Both the position numbers and the translations under genes were made by a program. Positions 44,975 through 56,639 of a stretch of 64,000 nucleotides of DNA are shown here, one piece after another. Under the pieces are notes generated by a model, which saw only the letters and a program-made list of their open reading frames with translations, had not been told where the DNA came from and did not search any database. The DNA lies in NCBI RefSeq assembly GCF_905404315.1, contig NC_066296.1:9548001-9612000 (forward strand), read 5' to 3'. This stretch comes from Leptidea sinapis. Lineage: Eukaryota; Arthropoda; Insecta; Lepidoptera; Pieridae. The first letter of the stretch is position 1. The number at the start of each line of letters is the position of its first letter.

Positions 44975-45055
44975 ATACAATAGGAGGTCAAACGAGCGTA
45001 CGGGTCACGTGTTGTTAAGTGATAACCGCCGCCCACAATCTCTTGCAACACCAAT
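44975..45055 (-). mobile_element. J-tail micro-insert
   Basis: GGAGGTCAAACGAGCGTACG, GGTCACGTGTTGTTAAGTGA and CCGCCGCCCACAATCTCTTG equal the last 75 bases of the J family on the minus strand, within the endonuclease frame. Confidence 0.8.
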
Positions 45056-45154
45056 TCCGCATAGAAGCCCTAAACTATCAAGGCTATTATTGTAAGGGTG
45101 TTTTTCAGGACTATCCTGGTTTACATTAATATTTACATCTCCAAATAAATTGTT

Positions 45155-45240
45155 GGATATGTCCATGGGCGGTTGCCTCACCAATCTCCATCCCGAGAGC
45201 ATCTTGCCCGTTTGCCCCCTCTTATATAAAAAATAGGTAT
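45155..45240 (+). mobile_element. J-sister tail micro-insert
   Basis: TCCATGGGCGGTTGCCTCAC, CATCCCGAGAGCATCTTGCC and CGTTTGCCCCCTCTTATATA equal 17600-17668. It lies in the opposite orientation to the neighbouring J insert, within the same host LINE. Confidence 0.8.
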
Positions 45241-45560
45241 AAATCATTGTTCGTTATCAACGGTTTAAGTATTTAAATAGTTCATGAATGAAAAGATATT
45301 TATTTGTTGTTGGGTGGTCTATAGACGGCATATAATATATTGCAAGTGTTATTGTGGTGTGTAGCTATGGAGCAAATAATATTAACAAAATGGTTAGTAG
45401 CAATGTTATGGGTGTTACGTTTATGTTTATTATTTACAAACATTATTATTTCCCCGCCTCTTAAGATTTGCGTAGGGCCGAAAACATCAACTAAATATTG
45501 ATATTTGTGTAAAAAGTATTGCTTAGACATCGCAAGTTTCAGCACCTGCGTACTCACTAT

Positions 45561-46639
45561 TTAACAGACAGAGTTGACTTAAACAGGATAAATCGAACAC
45601 TCTCTTAAAGAATTAATGAATCTGTTAATGCAGTTTGTTATAAAGAGAGAGCTTATTTACCCTCTCTTGGTATTTTAAAACATTTTAACGTTTCGAGTTA
45701 TTTTAGATTTAATTAAAAATGTCTTTTTAACATTTTCATATCAAATGGACCGATGTACCCGTAATTTAGAGATATTCTGTAATGTATGTCGCTGTGATAC
45801 CATACAAATTTGTTGTAGCAATTAGCCTGTAGCTATCATTAAATTAATATAGTTCTGTTGAAAGCATGGGAGTGTCAATGGATCACTTAGAAAACATTTT
45901 TATAATAACTCGTTGATCATGAACTTATAAAACAGAACATTGTACTTGTAGTTACTACGGAAAATTACGTGATAGCAGTTTCATAATTAATGAAATTCTA
46001 AATAAACAAGGGCAAGATTTTCTTGCAATGATACAAAATGCACGATTATAATATTATCTGCCATTAATGCCACTTCACTACCTTGAAATATTTATTTTAA
46101 AGTTAAGTTAGTAAGTATTTAAGTTCCGATAGGGACTGGACTTTCGTACGAAAAAATAATAAAAACATAGTTTAATTAAAATTACATTTAATAGAAAAAA
46201 GTAATTAAATATTCTTAACAATAATAAACACTGTGTCCTTTATATTTGTAGGATAAATAAGAAAAAGAAATCAGATGAATAAGGTGCATAATAAAATATA
46301 TAAAAAAAACATAACACACGTTATTATATGCATTTTTTTGTAAAATTATAAAATATAATTGTTTTTCTACTAAATTAAATCATTTGCAGCATAAATAATT
46401 ATCTGGTGGGTGGTTTTATTCACAATTTAAATGGATTTGTCTCGTCGTGCGCATTACCAAGTGTCCAACAGTTTTGTGTTTATTTGGGGTGTATTTCGTG
46501 ATACACACTGGCAACTTCTCTAAGAACCCTTATAGAATCTTCCTGTATCTACACGTGCACACTGCCAAACCCATAAGCAATTCATTATGCTTAAAAAAGG
46601 TTAGCTTATTTTCTGTTTTTTTAGGTAAATAAGTTGCAT
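45561..46639. other. No supported gene
   Basis: AT-rich. 46440-46632 has a short frame without motif that may be the N-terminal flank of the piggyBac relic. Confidence 0.45.
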
Positions 46640-47482
46640 GTGCTTTCAAAGGGCAGAAAAATACTTGCTTTGGTTCCAGAACCCAATCAATCAAATGACG
46701 TGGAAAACTCGGAGTCTGATTGTGTATTTGACAATATTATTTTTTAAAAGCACTTTAGTTATGAATCTTCACCGGTTCATGTGCTTCCTTGATCGTTTCA
46801 AAATCTTCACTTACTTTCTGATGATGAATGTGACCTTGGAAAAGTGCAAACGATATCCGATTCCGGGCCTTCAGTACCAGCACAACCCCTTATTGTTACC
46901 ATTTCCATGGACTCTTCAGCTCAAGATTCTTTTCTTTCGTCCATTCATCCGTAACCAACTACCTACTTGAAGTTTTGTCAAACCAAAAGATGTAGGATTA
47001 ACCGAATAGTACCTGAAATACCTGAGCCATCGCCACCAACAGTAGTAGCTTCACAATCATCATCCAACAAGCGCGTTCTAAGCAGTCAAGATTAGGTGTA
47101 AAAAGAACAGCGCCTATACAAAGAAAGCAATTAAATTTCTATGGGTAAACAAGAAATTGAACACGAAGCTGAAATACATAATAAAGAGTTACCAACTACG
47201 AACAGTATTAAAACTCCACTAGAATATTTCCATTATCTCCTCGATGACAACCTGAATATGATAACAGAACAAAGTAATTTATATTCAACTCCAACGAACG
47301 AAAAAGATATTGCAATTAATTTGCGTGTAGGAATTGTGAATTACGTAATTGAGTGGTACGGAGACTTTTTCTCCGCCAAAGCTCTAAAGAAAAAAATAGG
47401 AAGAGACTCATACTCTCGAGAAGTGTTCAATAAAAATAAAGTATGCATTGTAAAATGGCATGATAATAAAGTTGTCACTACT
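46640..47482 (+). pseudogene. piggyBac-like transposase relic
   Basis: The N-terminal, Ser/Asp-rich part appears in pieces: ALVPEPNQSNDVENSESD, SDDECDLGKVQTISDSGPSV and RIVPEIPEPSPPTVVASQSS. The open frame at 47141-47515 then reads SIKTPLEYFHYLLDDNLNMI, TEQSNLYSTPTNEKDIA and KKKIGRDSYSREVFNKNKVC, IVKWHDNKVVT. PLEYF...L.D...I...TN.Y and RGSY...V.......VKW.DNK are typical of the start and the end of the piggyBac DDE domain. The central catalytic part is deleted. The end runs into a G-repeat terminus. Dead. Confidence 0.65.
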
Positions 47483-47512
47483 CCTCCTTTTTTTAAGTCG
47501 GTTAAAAACTGT
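47478..47512 (+). repeat. G-repeat end fragment
   Basis: CTCCTCCTTTTTTTAAGTCG followed by GTTAAAAACT is the terminal part of the G repeat and truncates the piggyBac relic. Confidence 0.7.
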
Positions 47513-47824
47513 TAAGTTATTTAAAAACATTTTTCTAATCTTTAACCTTGATCTTTCTATGTATTAATATCTTCGATGGCTAATTTTATCCAAGTATACC
47601 CTAAATTAGAAATCGATGATCGAACTTGAATGAGCATATAATTATGGTGTCAATATTAATTATTATTAGTTAAAACCAGTTTCGCTATTTAAATAAAGTT
47701 ATTTAAATTTTAAAAAGCATGAATAAATTTATTTATTTTTATTACTAAGGTACTAAATATTCACATTAAGGAAAAAAAATAAGATCTTATATAATATTTA
47801 AGGAAATGAATAATAAACTGTAAC
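47513..47824. other. No gene seen
   Basis: Nothing recognisable. Confidence 0.5.
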
Positions 47825-48055
47825 GAACTACTGAATACAAAATAAAGTCTCCAACCCAAACGAAGGAAATCTGTATCCATCACCTAGTGACACATATTTC
47901 CTCAGCTTATGGTTCTCATCAACTTCAGCTATTGCTCCAACCTGGTTTGAGGTGATTTTACGGTGAAACGGTGCTAGTGTGTCTACACAAGGAATCAATG
48001 TCATACCTTGAGGTCTTTTCCGTCGTTGACGTCACGTGATATACCTATAATGAAT
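47825..48055 (-). pseudogene. C-family domain, N-terminal part
   Basis: The minus strand reads RDVNDGKDLKV, then after a shift MTLIPCVDTLAPFHRKITSN, QVGAIAEVDENHKLRKYVSL and GDGYRFPSFGLETL. This is the same order as GRALVWDVTCVDILA ... AAASTAEDGKRRKFVGLSESYIF in the 36243 copy. The part after VETL is missing. Confidence 0.6.
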
Positions 48056-48654
48056 TCAAAAAATTCAATGACGAAGATGTCTTCTCGTAGGAGTAAGTAA
48101 TTAAAAAAATACTTGTATCTTTACTTTCGTAGTGGACAACCGTTCTACATAATAGTTATGAGTTGCCACTTTGGAAGATTCTTTGTCCAATTTGAAGAAA
48201 GTGGATAACATAGCAATTGAGATTACAATATGATATTTTGATCGTTTGTCGTTTTTATTCAATTAACGGCGTAATTATTTTCATTTTGGAAAAAATGATG
48301 AGTAACAACCAATAAAGTACCGTATAGAGTATATCCTTATCTGATACGAGACCCATTTTAATATTACGAAAATTGATATTCGGAAAAAAACCTTTCCAAT
48401 ATCAATTGAATTATTATTGCTAAATTAAATTTGTATACGTTTTGCCATACATGATGGAATAATTTGTTGGAAATGGATTGAGGATCTGTAGAGACACTTC
48501 GGCTAGAGCGCCGCAACTTGTCGATCGGGGGCGGATGGGTTCTCTGGTAGTTGTGTGAACCCAGCTAATATATATTAATAGAATCTGTTGTAATTACAAT
48601 ACTCTCCTACACGAATACGTGGAGTATCTGTCATAAACAGTTCATCTCTTTTTA
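48056..48654. other. No gene seen
   Basis: Nothing recognisable. Confidence 0.5.
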
Positions 48655-48965
48655 TTTTTTTTGCGCATAGACAAAGGGAAAAGGGCTATCCTCCAGGAAA
48701 ACGATTCAAGGGAGGTGGTGAATGCTCATGCATAAGAACGTAGCCGGCTGCATTGGCAATGTGGGAACAATTACAGTAAAACTATCAGTGAAACATCCAT
48801 CATGAATCAATCTTCACCATTATCGCTCCATAATAACGCAAGACCACATACAGCATGAGAATCCGTTTTAACTCTACAGGAACTGCAATTATAAACCTTT
48901 CGTCACCCTCCGTATTCGCCAGACCTTTCTTCAATCGACTACAATTATTATTTTATTGATTGGAT
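48655..48965 (+). pseudogene. mariner-like transposase fragment
   Basis: At 48815-48955 one frame reads LSLHNNARPHTA, a stop, ESVLTLQELQL and FRHPPYSPDLSSIDY. DNARPHTA and HPPYSPDLAPSDY around the second and third catalytic acids are signatures of mariner transposases. The first Asp of DNA is Asn here, and the frame has stops. Only the C-terminal third is recognisable. Confidence 0.7.
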
Positions 48966-50154
48966 ACGTGATAAAAAGTTTTCTTTTCAGGAGGCAGTAC
49001 AAAATTCTATCGATAATAAAGGTAATTTTGTTGATTAAATAAATATGTTAAATAAAAAAAAAAAACGAATTTTAATTCTTCAGCATAAACCGGCAATTTA
49101 ATACCTTAACCCCCAGCATAAGCTCACATTTACAATTGAATGGAGAATCCAATATATGCTTAGTTAGTGAAACAGTATTGAAGGAGAACAAAACGAGAAA
49201 TAGATTTTGCGCTGAATATATAAATTCATAGTTCACTGAATTCTCATTTCTAAATCACATGCTCGAAACTCGAATCGTTTTGCTTGAAATAAATTAAATG
49301 TTATTGTTTCATACGTTATTTTAATATGCTACTTAGTTTCTATTATTTGTTCCACTGCATTTGTACTGCTGTTATAAATACTAAAATGATTACATAATTT
49401 ACAATATCTTTATTTGATTCCAATCTGAATCAAATTTAGAATGTAAGTTATCTAAATTTGGGAGCTATTCTTTAAAAGGTAAGTATATGATTGCAGTAAA
49501 GTTAAACACAAATCAATTTGACATAGGAACACTATTTCTAATAAATCATTCATCTATAAGTTTTACTTTTTATTATTATTTTCTTAATATTTCACAGATT
49601 GTTTCTTAAAATTTTGTTGGACATAATAGGTCCCCATTAAATACTTGTCTATACCTTTCACCTCAATTTTAAATTTGTAATAAAAATAATAATAAAGTAA
49701 TTTGTAATGTTCACGTTAAATATAATATTATATCAACCTAACGGGACCAGATACAAATTTACTATAAAAATTACTGGCAGTTCAAAAAATGTATCACATT
49801 GGATGAAGCAGTCTTAAATTTTATAACAATATCATGCAAAAATAAAATAAGAACGTCACTTTGGTTTGAATGTAATTGTGATATTATCAGTTCACGGATT
49901 TTTTTTAACTATAATTTTTAAAATAACTGTAGATTTTTGTTAAGTAGATACAAAAGCTTTGTAATACTCCAATATAATTCAGCTAAATTATGGCTATTTT
50001 TATAAAATAGAACGACTCAGAAATACTCTCAGCCCAGTTCGGAATTTGGTTGTATGTGAAATTAGGTTCCAAATCTCACCTGTGGAATAACGCAATACAT
50101 CCAGACAATGAGAATGATATACCATTTTGTGAATACGTATCGTCTGAACAGTTG
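48966..50154. other. No gene seen
   Basis: AT-rich, no recognisable repeat. Confidence 0.5.
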
Positions 50155-50245
50155 TACAGAACACTTCCCGTGATAAATATGGTAGAAGACATGCAATGAA
50201 GTAATCTACTCAACGTCAAGTGATCCAGCCATTCAAGATCCCCAA
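50155..50245 (-). mobile_element. J-family LINE fragment
   Basis: ACACTTCCCGTGATAAATAT, GGTAGAAGACATGCAATGAA and CAAGTGATCCAGCCATTCA equal the minus-sense coding stretch CERLDHLAL ... VFYRIYHG seen at 15500-15580. About 85 bases only, an internal piece with neither end of J. Confidence 0.7.
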
Positions 50246-50743
50246 CGGGTTCTTTTGATTGAACAAAAAATATTATATCTTCAAAATTACTCTAATACTT
50301 CCAAATTCAACTTCTTTCCAAAAACCTTATCAGCACACAGTCACTTAGTACCGGATTTATTATCAAATGAAAGTATTTGTGTAGGTGTTGACCTTTCAAT
50401 TAAATTGTTTATTTAATAAACATCAAAACAAAAACAAGATAATATAAAAAAACACAAATTGTTTCGCTGCAGAAAAGTTTGCTCATAAATAGAGGAACTA
50501 CTTAAAGAAAGAAATACACAAACGCGAGAAAGTTATTTCCTTGCACTAGTTCCAAATACAACTGGAGCAGTAAAACTTGGTGATGAGCAAAAGTTGTTGT
50601 AACTATTCTACGTGCTTGGGTTTGAGTTGATTAATGATGTAAAAGATAATGTTTTTTGTATATGAGTAATCTCATGTAATGGTCAAACTAAAATATTAAA
50701 TACGTTACGTCCTGATTTCAGCATGAGCAAATGAAACATCAGA
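50246..50743. other. No gene seen
   Basis: Nothing recognisable. Confidence 0.5.
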
Positions 50744-50990
50744 TCAATTCTTTCCACTTATTTCGTTTAAAATTTGTAGCAGATTCCTTTTATGTTGTAA
50801 GTTGTTATTAGCACTATTATTATGTTTGCATTTATTAGCTTTTTGACAATCGATGTCTTCAAAACATTGGATTAATTTGAAATATTGTACACTTCTATCA
50901 TCTTTCAAAAATCGATGACAGTGCTTTAATTTAAATAGCCTGTCGCATTTCACTAGCTTGGTGTGTACGTAGCGCATTCAATAAAAAGTG
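50744..50990 (-). other. Unidentified 77-codon minus-strand frame
   Basis: I do not recognise it. The frame contains CDRLFKLKHCHRFLKDDRSV, QYFKLIQCFEDIDCQKANKC and KRNLLQILNEISGKN, with several Cys and His. It may belong to an element relic together with the frame at 51085-51400 on the same strand. Confidence 0.25.
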
Positions 50991-51084
50991 AGAGTGCGTA
51001 CGTTGCCGGTAGCTTTTAATAAATCTTATTTTATTTTTGAAAAGTAAATCTTTTCTAAAATTAAATTTCCAGTTTTAAATTTCT

Positions 51085-51400
51085 TCATCAAGCACACCTT
51101 AGAATTCCCGTACCTACAACATCGACGGTTTCATCATTTTTGAATCTCCGCCCTTTCAAATTGCCTAAATCGAGTATGCAGAAAGCTCGTGTTTCGAAGA
51201 AAGCATCCCCAATTACAGCCCTATCAAGCGGCTATCCTGTGGCTATTATTTTGATGGAACGAAAAATTTTTGCTAACTTACCTTTCCCTTTCTCGCAAAT
51301 TTCGTTACGCACCTGTTTTATTTGTTCTGCATATACAAAGCTAGTACCGGTAGCTCTAAAGTCGTTATAAAACCCCTTAGCTATCTCAGAAAAGACAACC
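51085..51400 (-). pseudogene. Unidentified minus-strand coding relic with one stop
   Basis: The minus strand reads IAKGFYNDFRATGTSFVYAE, QIKQVRNEICEKGKGKLAKI and FRSIKIIATG, a TAG, PLDRAVIGDAFFETRAFCIL, DLGNLKGRRFKNDETVDVVG and TGILRCA before a stop. About 100 codons with protein-like composition and a single internal stop at about 51235 suggest a recently broken gene or element frame. I cannot name the family. The plus-strand frame over it (51140-51370) is judged a shadow. Confidence 0.35.
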
Positions 51401-51589
51401 AATCTTCCCGGCCAAACGACTCACCTCAAATTTCTTAGGGGTTGGAGATGATGGTCTCTTCTAGGTCATAGATTAAAATTTAGTTCCTCCAATAAATATT
51501 AATTAACTTGTTCCATACTGAAATTTGACGCAGATAACGCACGCAATTAATTTTTTTCAATTTTCGTCAACACGCTCCAAGACATCTCA

Positions 51590-52625
51590 CAATGCACTTG
51601 GTGGTTCTTCTGTGATTTATCTAAGGCCTTTGATTGCTCTGACCGTCACTATGTCATAAAAGGAACTGCGCTTGATCTTCTCATTTTATATATAAACAAT
51701 ATAATTCAGAACGTTGACGTGAATGGCAGCAGATCTCCTGGGACTCCTCTCAGTAAGGGGATGCCACAAAGGTCTATCTTCGTCTTCTATTCTTGGAAAT
51801 TCCTCCGTTAGATAACGTTCCTCCGTTAGATAACGAAATCTACATAAATGATCTTCCTAACCCTATAGAAAAAAACATACAGTAGTATTGTTTGCGGAAG
51901 ATACTTCACTGATGTTTAAAGTGACAAAAGATAGAAACTAGGTTATATAATATGATGAAGTAAACGATATTCTAACTTACATCATGTTCGGGCTGTAATG
52001 TTAAATAGCAAAAAACGAAATATATAAAATTTACCGTCCCAAGCGACAAAAATTCTAATGCGAGTGTTTTGTTAAACGGAGAGGTGGTAAGACCGGTGGA
52101 ATCTGCTTTATTTATTGGCATTACTCTGGATACCAAATTACAACGGGGCCCCCATATTGAAGTATTGGCTAATTATACACTTAGTTCTGCAGCACATGCG
52201 GTTGAAAATATAGAAGACGTAGATACGGCGCAACTTGTTTAGTTTAGTTATTTTCATAGTATTGTATTTGCTTGTTTTCATAGTTTTGTGGGGCGTTGTA
52301 AATGCTTTGACAACAGGCTCCCAGATAATGTTCAAGAAAAATGTAATACGAAATTCAAATGAATTGTTAATAAACGTTACTATAACATAAATGACTTTCT
52401 TAATAATACCACTGATTGAGAATTGAGCGACCGCCCACAGGCTTTTAAATAATAAATTTTATTGTACGATTTAAATTGTAACCATATTTTTATATAAAAA
52501 AAGAAGCCCGCTGAAATTGTTGCGCCCGTTCTTCTTAGGTCTGAGGCATACCTTTTGGAATGGGTGGTAGTTTTGACTTACAATAGGTGATTTTATATCC
52601 TATTATGAATAAAAAATTATAAATT
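51590..52625 (+). pseudogene. K-family LINE RT remnant with 3' tail
   Basis: CDLSKAFDCSDRHYVIKGTA (palm A) at about 51615 is followed by LILYINNIIQNVDV, LFAEDTSLMFKVTKDR (catalytic box FAED for FADD) near 51885 and, from 52100, VRPVESALFIGITLDTKLQ-like thumb sequence. The C-terminus RYYNINDFLNNTTD ends in a stop at about 52420. The tail (CCCGCTGAAATTGTTGCGCC, TTCTTCTTAGGTCTGAGGCA) matches 63540-63600. Many frame breaks, an altered catalytic box and a large internal deletion make it inactive. Confidence 0.75.
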
Positions 52626-53928
52626 TGAATATATTTTTTTTCAAGAAACTGTTGGGTGGTTTTTTAATATGTTTCCAAAACGAATTTTACCTATGTCTGT
52701 CAATAAAATATACAATTGACATTAAGAACCCCACGCCTTAAAATGCATCTGAGCACCATGCCGGTAAAGCTATTTAAACAAAGATATTTCTTTGATAAGG
52801 TTACCATAGAGGAATAAGACGAAAATCTTTAAAAGAATTATCTTCATTCATTTAGAATGCGAACTCAAAAAATACACAACTTAGGGGCACAATGCGTTAC
52901 TATGTCCATTTTTCACCTCCGTGTTTCAGAAGGTCACTGTATATAATATAATCCACGAATAATTGTTTTAATGCCTCATTTACAACCATCACTTGATTCA
53001 ACCGGTTTCTCAACCTGTACACTCAAACATATTAAGGAATCCAAATAAAACGCAAAAACTACTGAATGGATTTTGATGAAAATTTACAATAGGATAAGCT
53101 TACACATCAGAATAATACATAGATATTAATAAAGGCATAGTGTGTATTATTCACATCTGCCATCTGCGAGTAATTCGGGTGCCGTGCGCAGCAAAAACCG
53201 TTGAATATACAAGTGTAAGCCATTATCGCAAAAATAGTATAACTAAAAATACAATAAAAATTGATAAATAATTTATTTTAATGTAGATTGGGTATTTTCT
53301 TATTGATTCTTATATAAGGACGCTTTAAAGCATCAAATATATATATACTGATGGTATAAAAAAGATAGAAAACACAAAGCAATAACAGAAAAGAACAGAT
53401 TATTCATGTATCATTCATACAGCATATTTCACTTAGCGCTTCCATCAAATTCTGTCAGTGAGTCAGCATGAAATATATATTGCGAGGGTAACAATAGCAT
53501 CGAACTTCCTCGTGTGACGTTTGATTGACAACAACTTTTCTCATGTCTCGTCCCTGCCTTCTCCATTAAATTACAATTTCATATTTGTTGGAGTGTTTTC
53601 TATTCAGCACAAACTTGCAAGAAAAAGAACTTGCAAGCATAAACTTTAATATTTCGTATTGAAGTTGTAGGTCGCGTGCGTAGGAAAAGAGTTTATATTA
53701 TATTATTAAAATTGCAACCAGTTATGCCTAATTAATATGCCGACGTACCTGAGATTCCTAGACGCGATGGTCTGCAGTTGGGGTACCCGCTAGTCCTCTA
53801 GGAACTCCTTGTGCTAAGGTGCGTGCTACTTCCTCTCGGCGTGTGTAGGAATAGCGTTTTACTTTGCGTTACACCGAGAACTTATTGCAATTGGATCGTT
53901 GACCACTGATTTTAGTATCAATTTTCTG
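52626..53928. other. No gene seen
   Basis: 53745-53875 is GC-richer, but I find no frame, RNA fold or known repeat in it. Confidence 0.45.
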
Positions 53929-53936
53929 TTTATAAT

Positions 53937-54270
53937 CACGGACGAGTAAAAAAAGAAGGACTCCGCGCTGTGATATTAGCAAGTGAAGCATCGTTATGCT
54001 AGTGTGTGTGCGGTTACGGGGGATACTAGTTACACAATTTTTTCTCCCTTAAATAATCATATATGGCCACAAATACTTATTTTTAAAATATTTTATTGAG
54101 ACGTAAGTTGATCTGTCACAGGCGATGACAATTCTCATAATGGCCGCCTATCGGCCTGTAGTAGTGTAAGTGTGTGCGTGGGGCTATGTATTTACACGAG
54201 AATCGGCTTGTTTTGGTGCTACACTGTTATGTAAGGTGACACGGAGTCCTTATTTTTTTACTAGTCCGTG
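53937..54270. mobile_element. 334-base TIR element with 8-base target duplication
   Basis: The left end CACGGACGAGTAAAAAAAGA and the right end, read inverted as CACGGACTAGTAAAAAAATA, begin inverted repeats of about 31 bases. The flanks are identical: TTTATAAT at 53929-53936 and at 54271-54278. No coding frame lies inside, so this is a MITE. An 8-base duplication fits the hAT or P superfamily. CA...TG ends, with no CAG start, lean to P or an unnamed group. Confidence 0.85.
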
Positions 54271-54278
54271 TTTATAAT

Positions 54279-55329
54279 ATGCGTATTGCGTTCTTGCAAG
54301 GGACAATTTGGATATATTCTGCGGCGCAATAGACAACTGTCATTATGTTAACCTCGCAGATATGTGTCTGATGTCTATGGTATTTCTCTATCTACAGAAA
54401 AGCGTCGGCTATAAATGGGCCATAACCAAATTCCTATAAAATAATAATTGCGGCGCATCCAGAAGTATTATTATTATAAATAAAGCGAGTTATTGTTACC
54501 TTACCTTCAATAGCTATCAATCGAAAGAAGACAATGATAAATCAAAATAATAACTTGTTTGCACGTCCTGTATAGCAGCCAGTAGTCAGAGTGAACTCAC
54601 TCAGTTATAATAAAATGCTAGCACTTAACCAACTCATAATTAAACTTCCATTTTATCTGTAGATTTATTTACTCTTGCGTTTTATAAAACTAATTCTCTA
54701 ACAAAATGATGCAATGCAAACATTTGTTCAAGTGACAAGTTAATACGAAGATACTTTCTGCTATTTCTAAAAGGCAAGAAATGTTTTACTTTGAATTATG
54801 ATTTTCTTTATTTTCTAATGATGTGTTTTCAAGACAAAGACATACATACATTGAGGACTTGTAAAATTCACTATTTTACTTAAAACCGAATGAAGCTGTA
54901 AGTAATTATAAGTGGAACAAAGCAATGTACAATTTATTTTGTTTTAAAAGACATGCTATTGTGTCATGATACAAATGTTTTCGAGGTGTATGTATCTAAT
55001 ATTTTGATGTTGAAGAAACTCATCGTCTCATTTTCTACAATATTCTAGGAAGAGGAAAAAAATTGAAAATAAAATACTTACAAAGAAAATACACAGTTGT
55101 GTCTTAGTTTTATATAAGTAATAATTAAACGACAGTTATTTGAACGTTCATAATAATTATGAAAGACCACATTGTGTAACTTTAATTAATAAAATAAATA
55201 TCCCGGTACTATAATTTTTTCGACCAATTATCCACATATACCGGTCAATAAACACAGATACACGGATGTCCTGAAAATATTATTTTTAATGTAATTGATG
55301 TAAAATCTATAGGCGAGCGAAAATCTGAT
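54279..55329. other. No gene seen
   Basis: Nothing recognisable. Confidence 0.5.
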
Positions 55330-55785
55330 TGTTGGTGAGGCGGTACAGGCCGGATTGCCACAAATATGATGGAATGTATTTTGTACTATACGTAGTCGAT
55401 ATGCAGTAGTGTATGAGAAGTGTGTTTTAATCGTTGTCTACATTGCACCTAATAATAAAATTACGGATATCATTTCATTTTTACTGCGAGATTATTTCTA
55501 TTATAGTCGCAGAGGCTTAATAATTTTTAAAACCTTGCCTGGGAATTTCGTTGATATTTTTGCAAAAAATTAATCAATATCATTAATTTCATTCATCCAG
55601 GAAGAATTTCCTGGAAATTAACAAGAATCCAAGAGAATGTAAGTTATGGAAAAACAATAGATGCTGTATTTATTAGATATCTTGACAATGTCTTATACCA
55701 TTGTAACATACTTCAGCAATCATCGACCAATTGTCACACAATTGTGGTAAGGAAGTAAGAGGAAACCTTGAATATAACTATTACC
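55330..55785 (+). pseudogene. Possible LINE endonuclease fragment
   Basis: Reads EKCVLIVVYIAPNNKITDII and SFLLRDYFYYSR at about 55418-55505, then SYGKTIDAVFIRYLDNVLYH near 55635-55700. VY.AP.N and TIDAVF.RYLDN are the kind of motifs found in the middle and end of APE-type endonucleases of LINEs. The part that should hold the GD-N motif reads PGNFVDIF. No RT follows. Confidence 0.4.
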
Positions 55786-56357
55786 GAAGTCACTGATGAA
55801 AATAATTGAGCTGTCTCGATTTGAAAGAAAATTTTGATTTAAAATTTTTCCCTATAGTTGGTATTGAAATATTTTTTATTTGCCCTCACAGATAATTTAA
55901 CTAGATATAAGTGCACTCATATGAACCTTTAATTGCGATATAAATAAATCAAAATTAATATAAATTTCGAGAAAACTGCCTTTTTTGGCATGTCGAGAGC
56001 ATGTGCAGTAAACAGGCGTTTTTAAAAAAAAAATTTAAAGCTAAGCTTATCCTTCATGTAACGATTTTAATATCTTGAACATAATAAAATCTATTACACT
56101 TAACTTTCACCCATGAAAGAAGCCGCACAAGGAATTTAATCGTCTGTGAGAATAAATAAAACATTTTTGTTGACCGACGGGGCTTAGTTAAATAAAAATA
56201 ATTGGTTAGAACTAATAAATACTCAAGTTTTAAGGTCTACATATTATCATGTAGATTTAATAGTTTCAGAGTATTTCGATTGAACGGCATAATAACAGTA
56301 TCATTAACACGATTTCATTATAGTTGTTTAGGCTGCGAACTCTACCTTTTTATATTT
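55786..56357. other. No gene seen
   Basis: Nothing recognisable. Confidence 0.5.
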
Positions 56358-56615
56358 TACTAGCTGACCCGGCAAACGTTGTTTTGCCATACAAATTATT
56401 TTTAGAGTTATACCGTTTCTTGGACATTAAAACATTAGTTATATTATTTTTCTAAACCAAAAGATTTTTTCTAAAACAAACGTAGCTTAAGTTACTTCTT
56501 ATTACATTAGATACCTGCCAATAAAAGTTCCGTCAAAATCGGTCCAGCCATCTTAGAGATTATCCGGAACAAACAGACACACGGACAAAAATTCTAAACA
56601 ATGTTAGTTTGGTAA
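56358..56615 (+). repeat. TAGCTGACCC-type dispersed repeat, short copy
   Basis: Starts ACTAGCTGACCCGGCAAACG and ends AAATCGGTCCAGCCATCTTA, GGAACAAACAGACACACGGA. It is an internally deleted relative of 13368-13950. Confidence 0.75.
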
Positions 56616-56639
56616 ATCTACCGTATATATATTCATATA

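Larger units (their letters stand above)
43930..45560 (-). pseudogene. LINE ORF2 endonuclease to RT start, with two inserts
   Basis: Minus-strand order: RGGEIIMFVNNKHKRNTHNI, HFVNIICSIATHHNNTCNIL and YAVYRPPNNK (45300-45470), an insert (45155-45240), NNLFGDVNINVNQDSPEKHP (45070-45150, GDVN motif), a second insert (44975-45050), then RRSCIDHIYAKSHTQVRFTS (44860-44930), and much later TATDIEKNIQSINVNKSPSF, AGIKAIDVIRLRTKISQIKA and GVVRLILKKVSRKVYE (43990-44240), where the RT starts. An APE endonuclease domain is thus split by two small J-tail inserts. The copy ends before the RT palm. Inactive. Confidence 0.75.
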
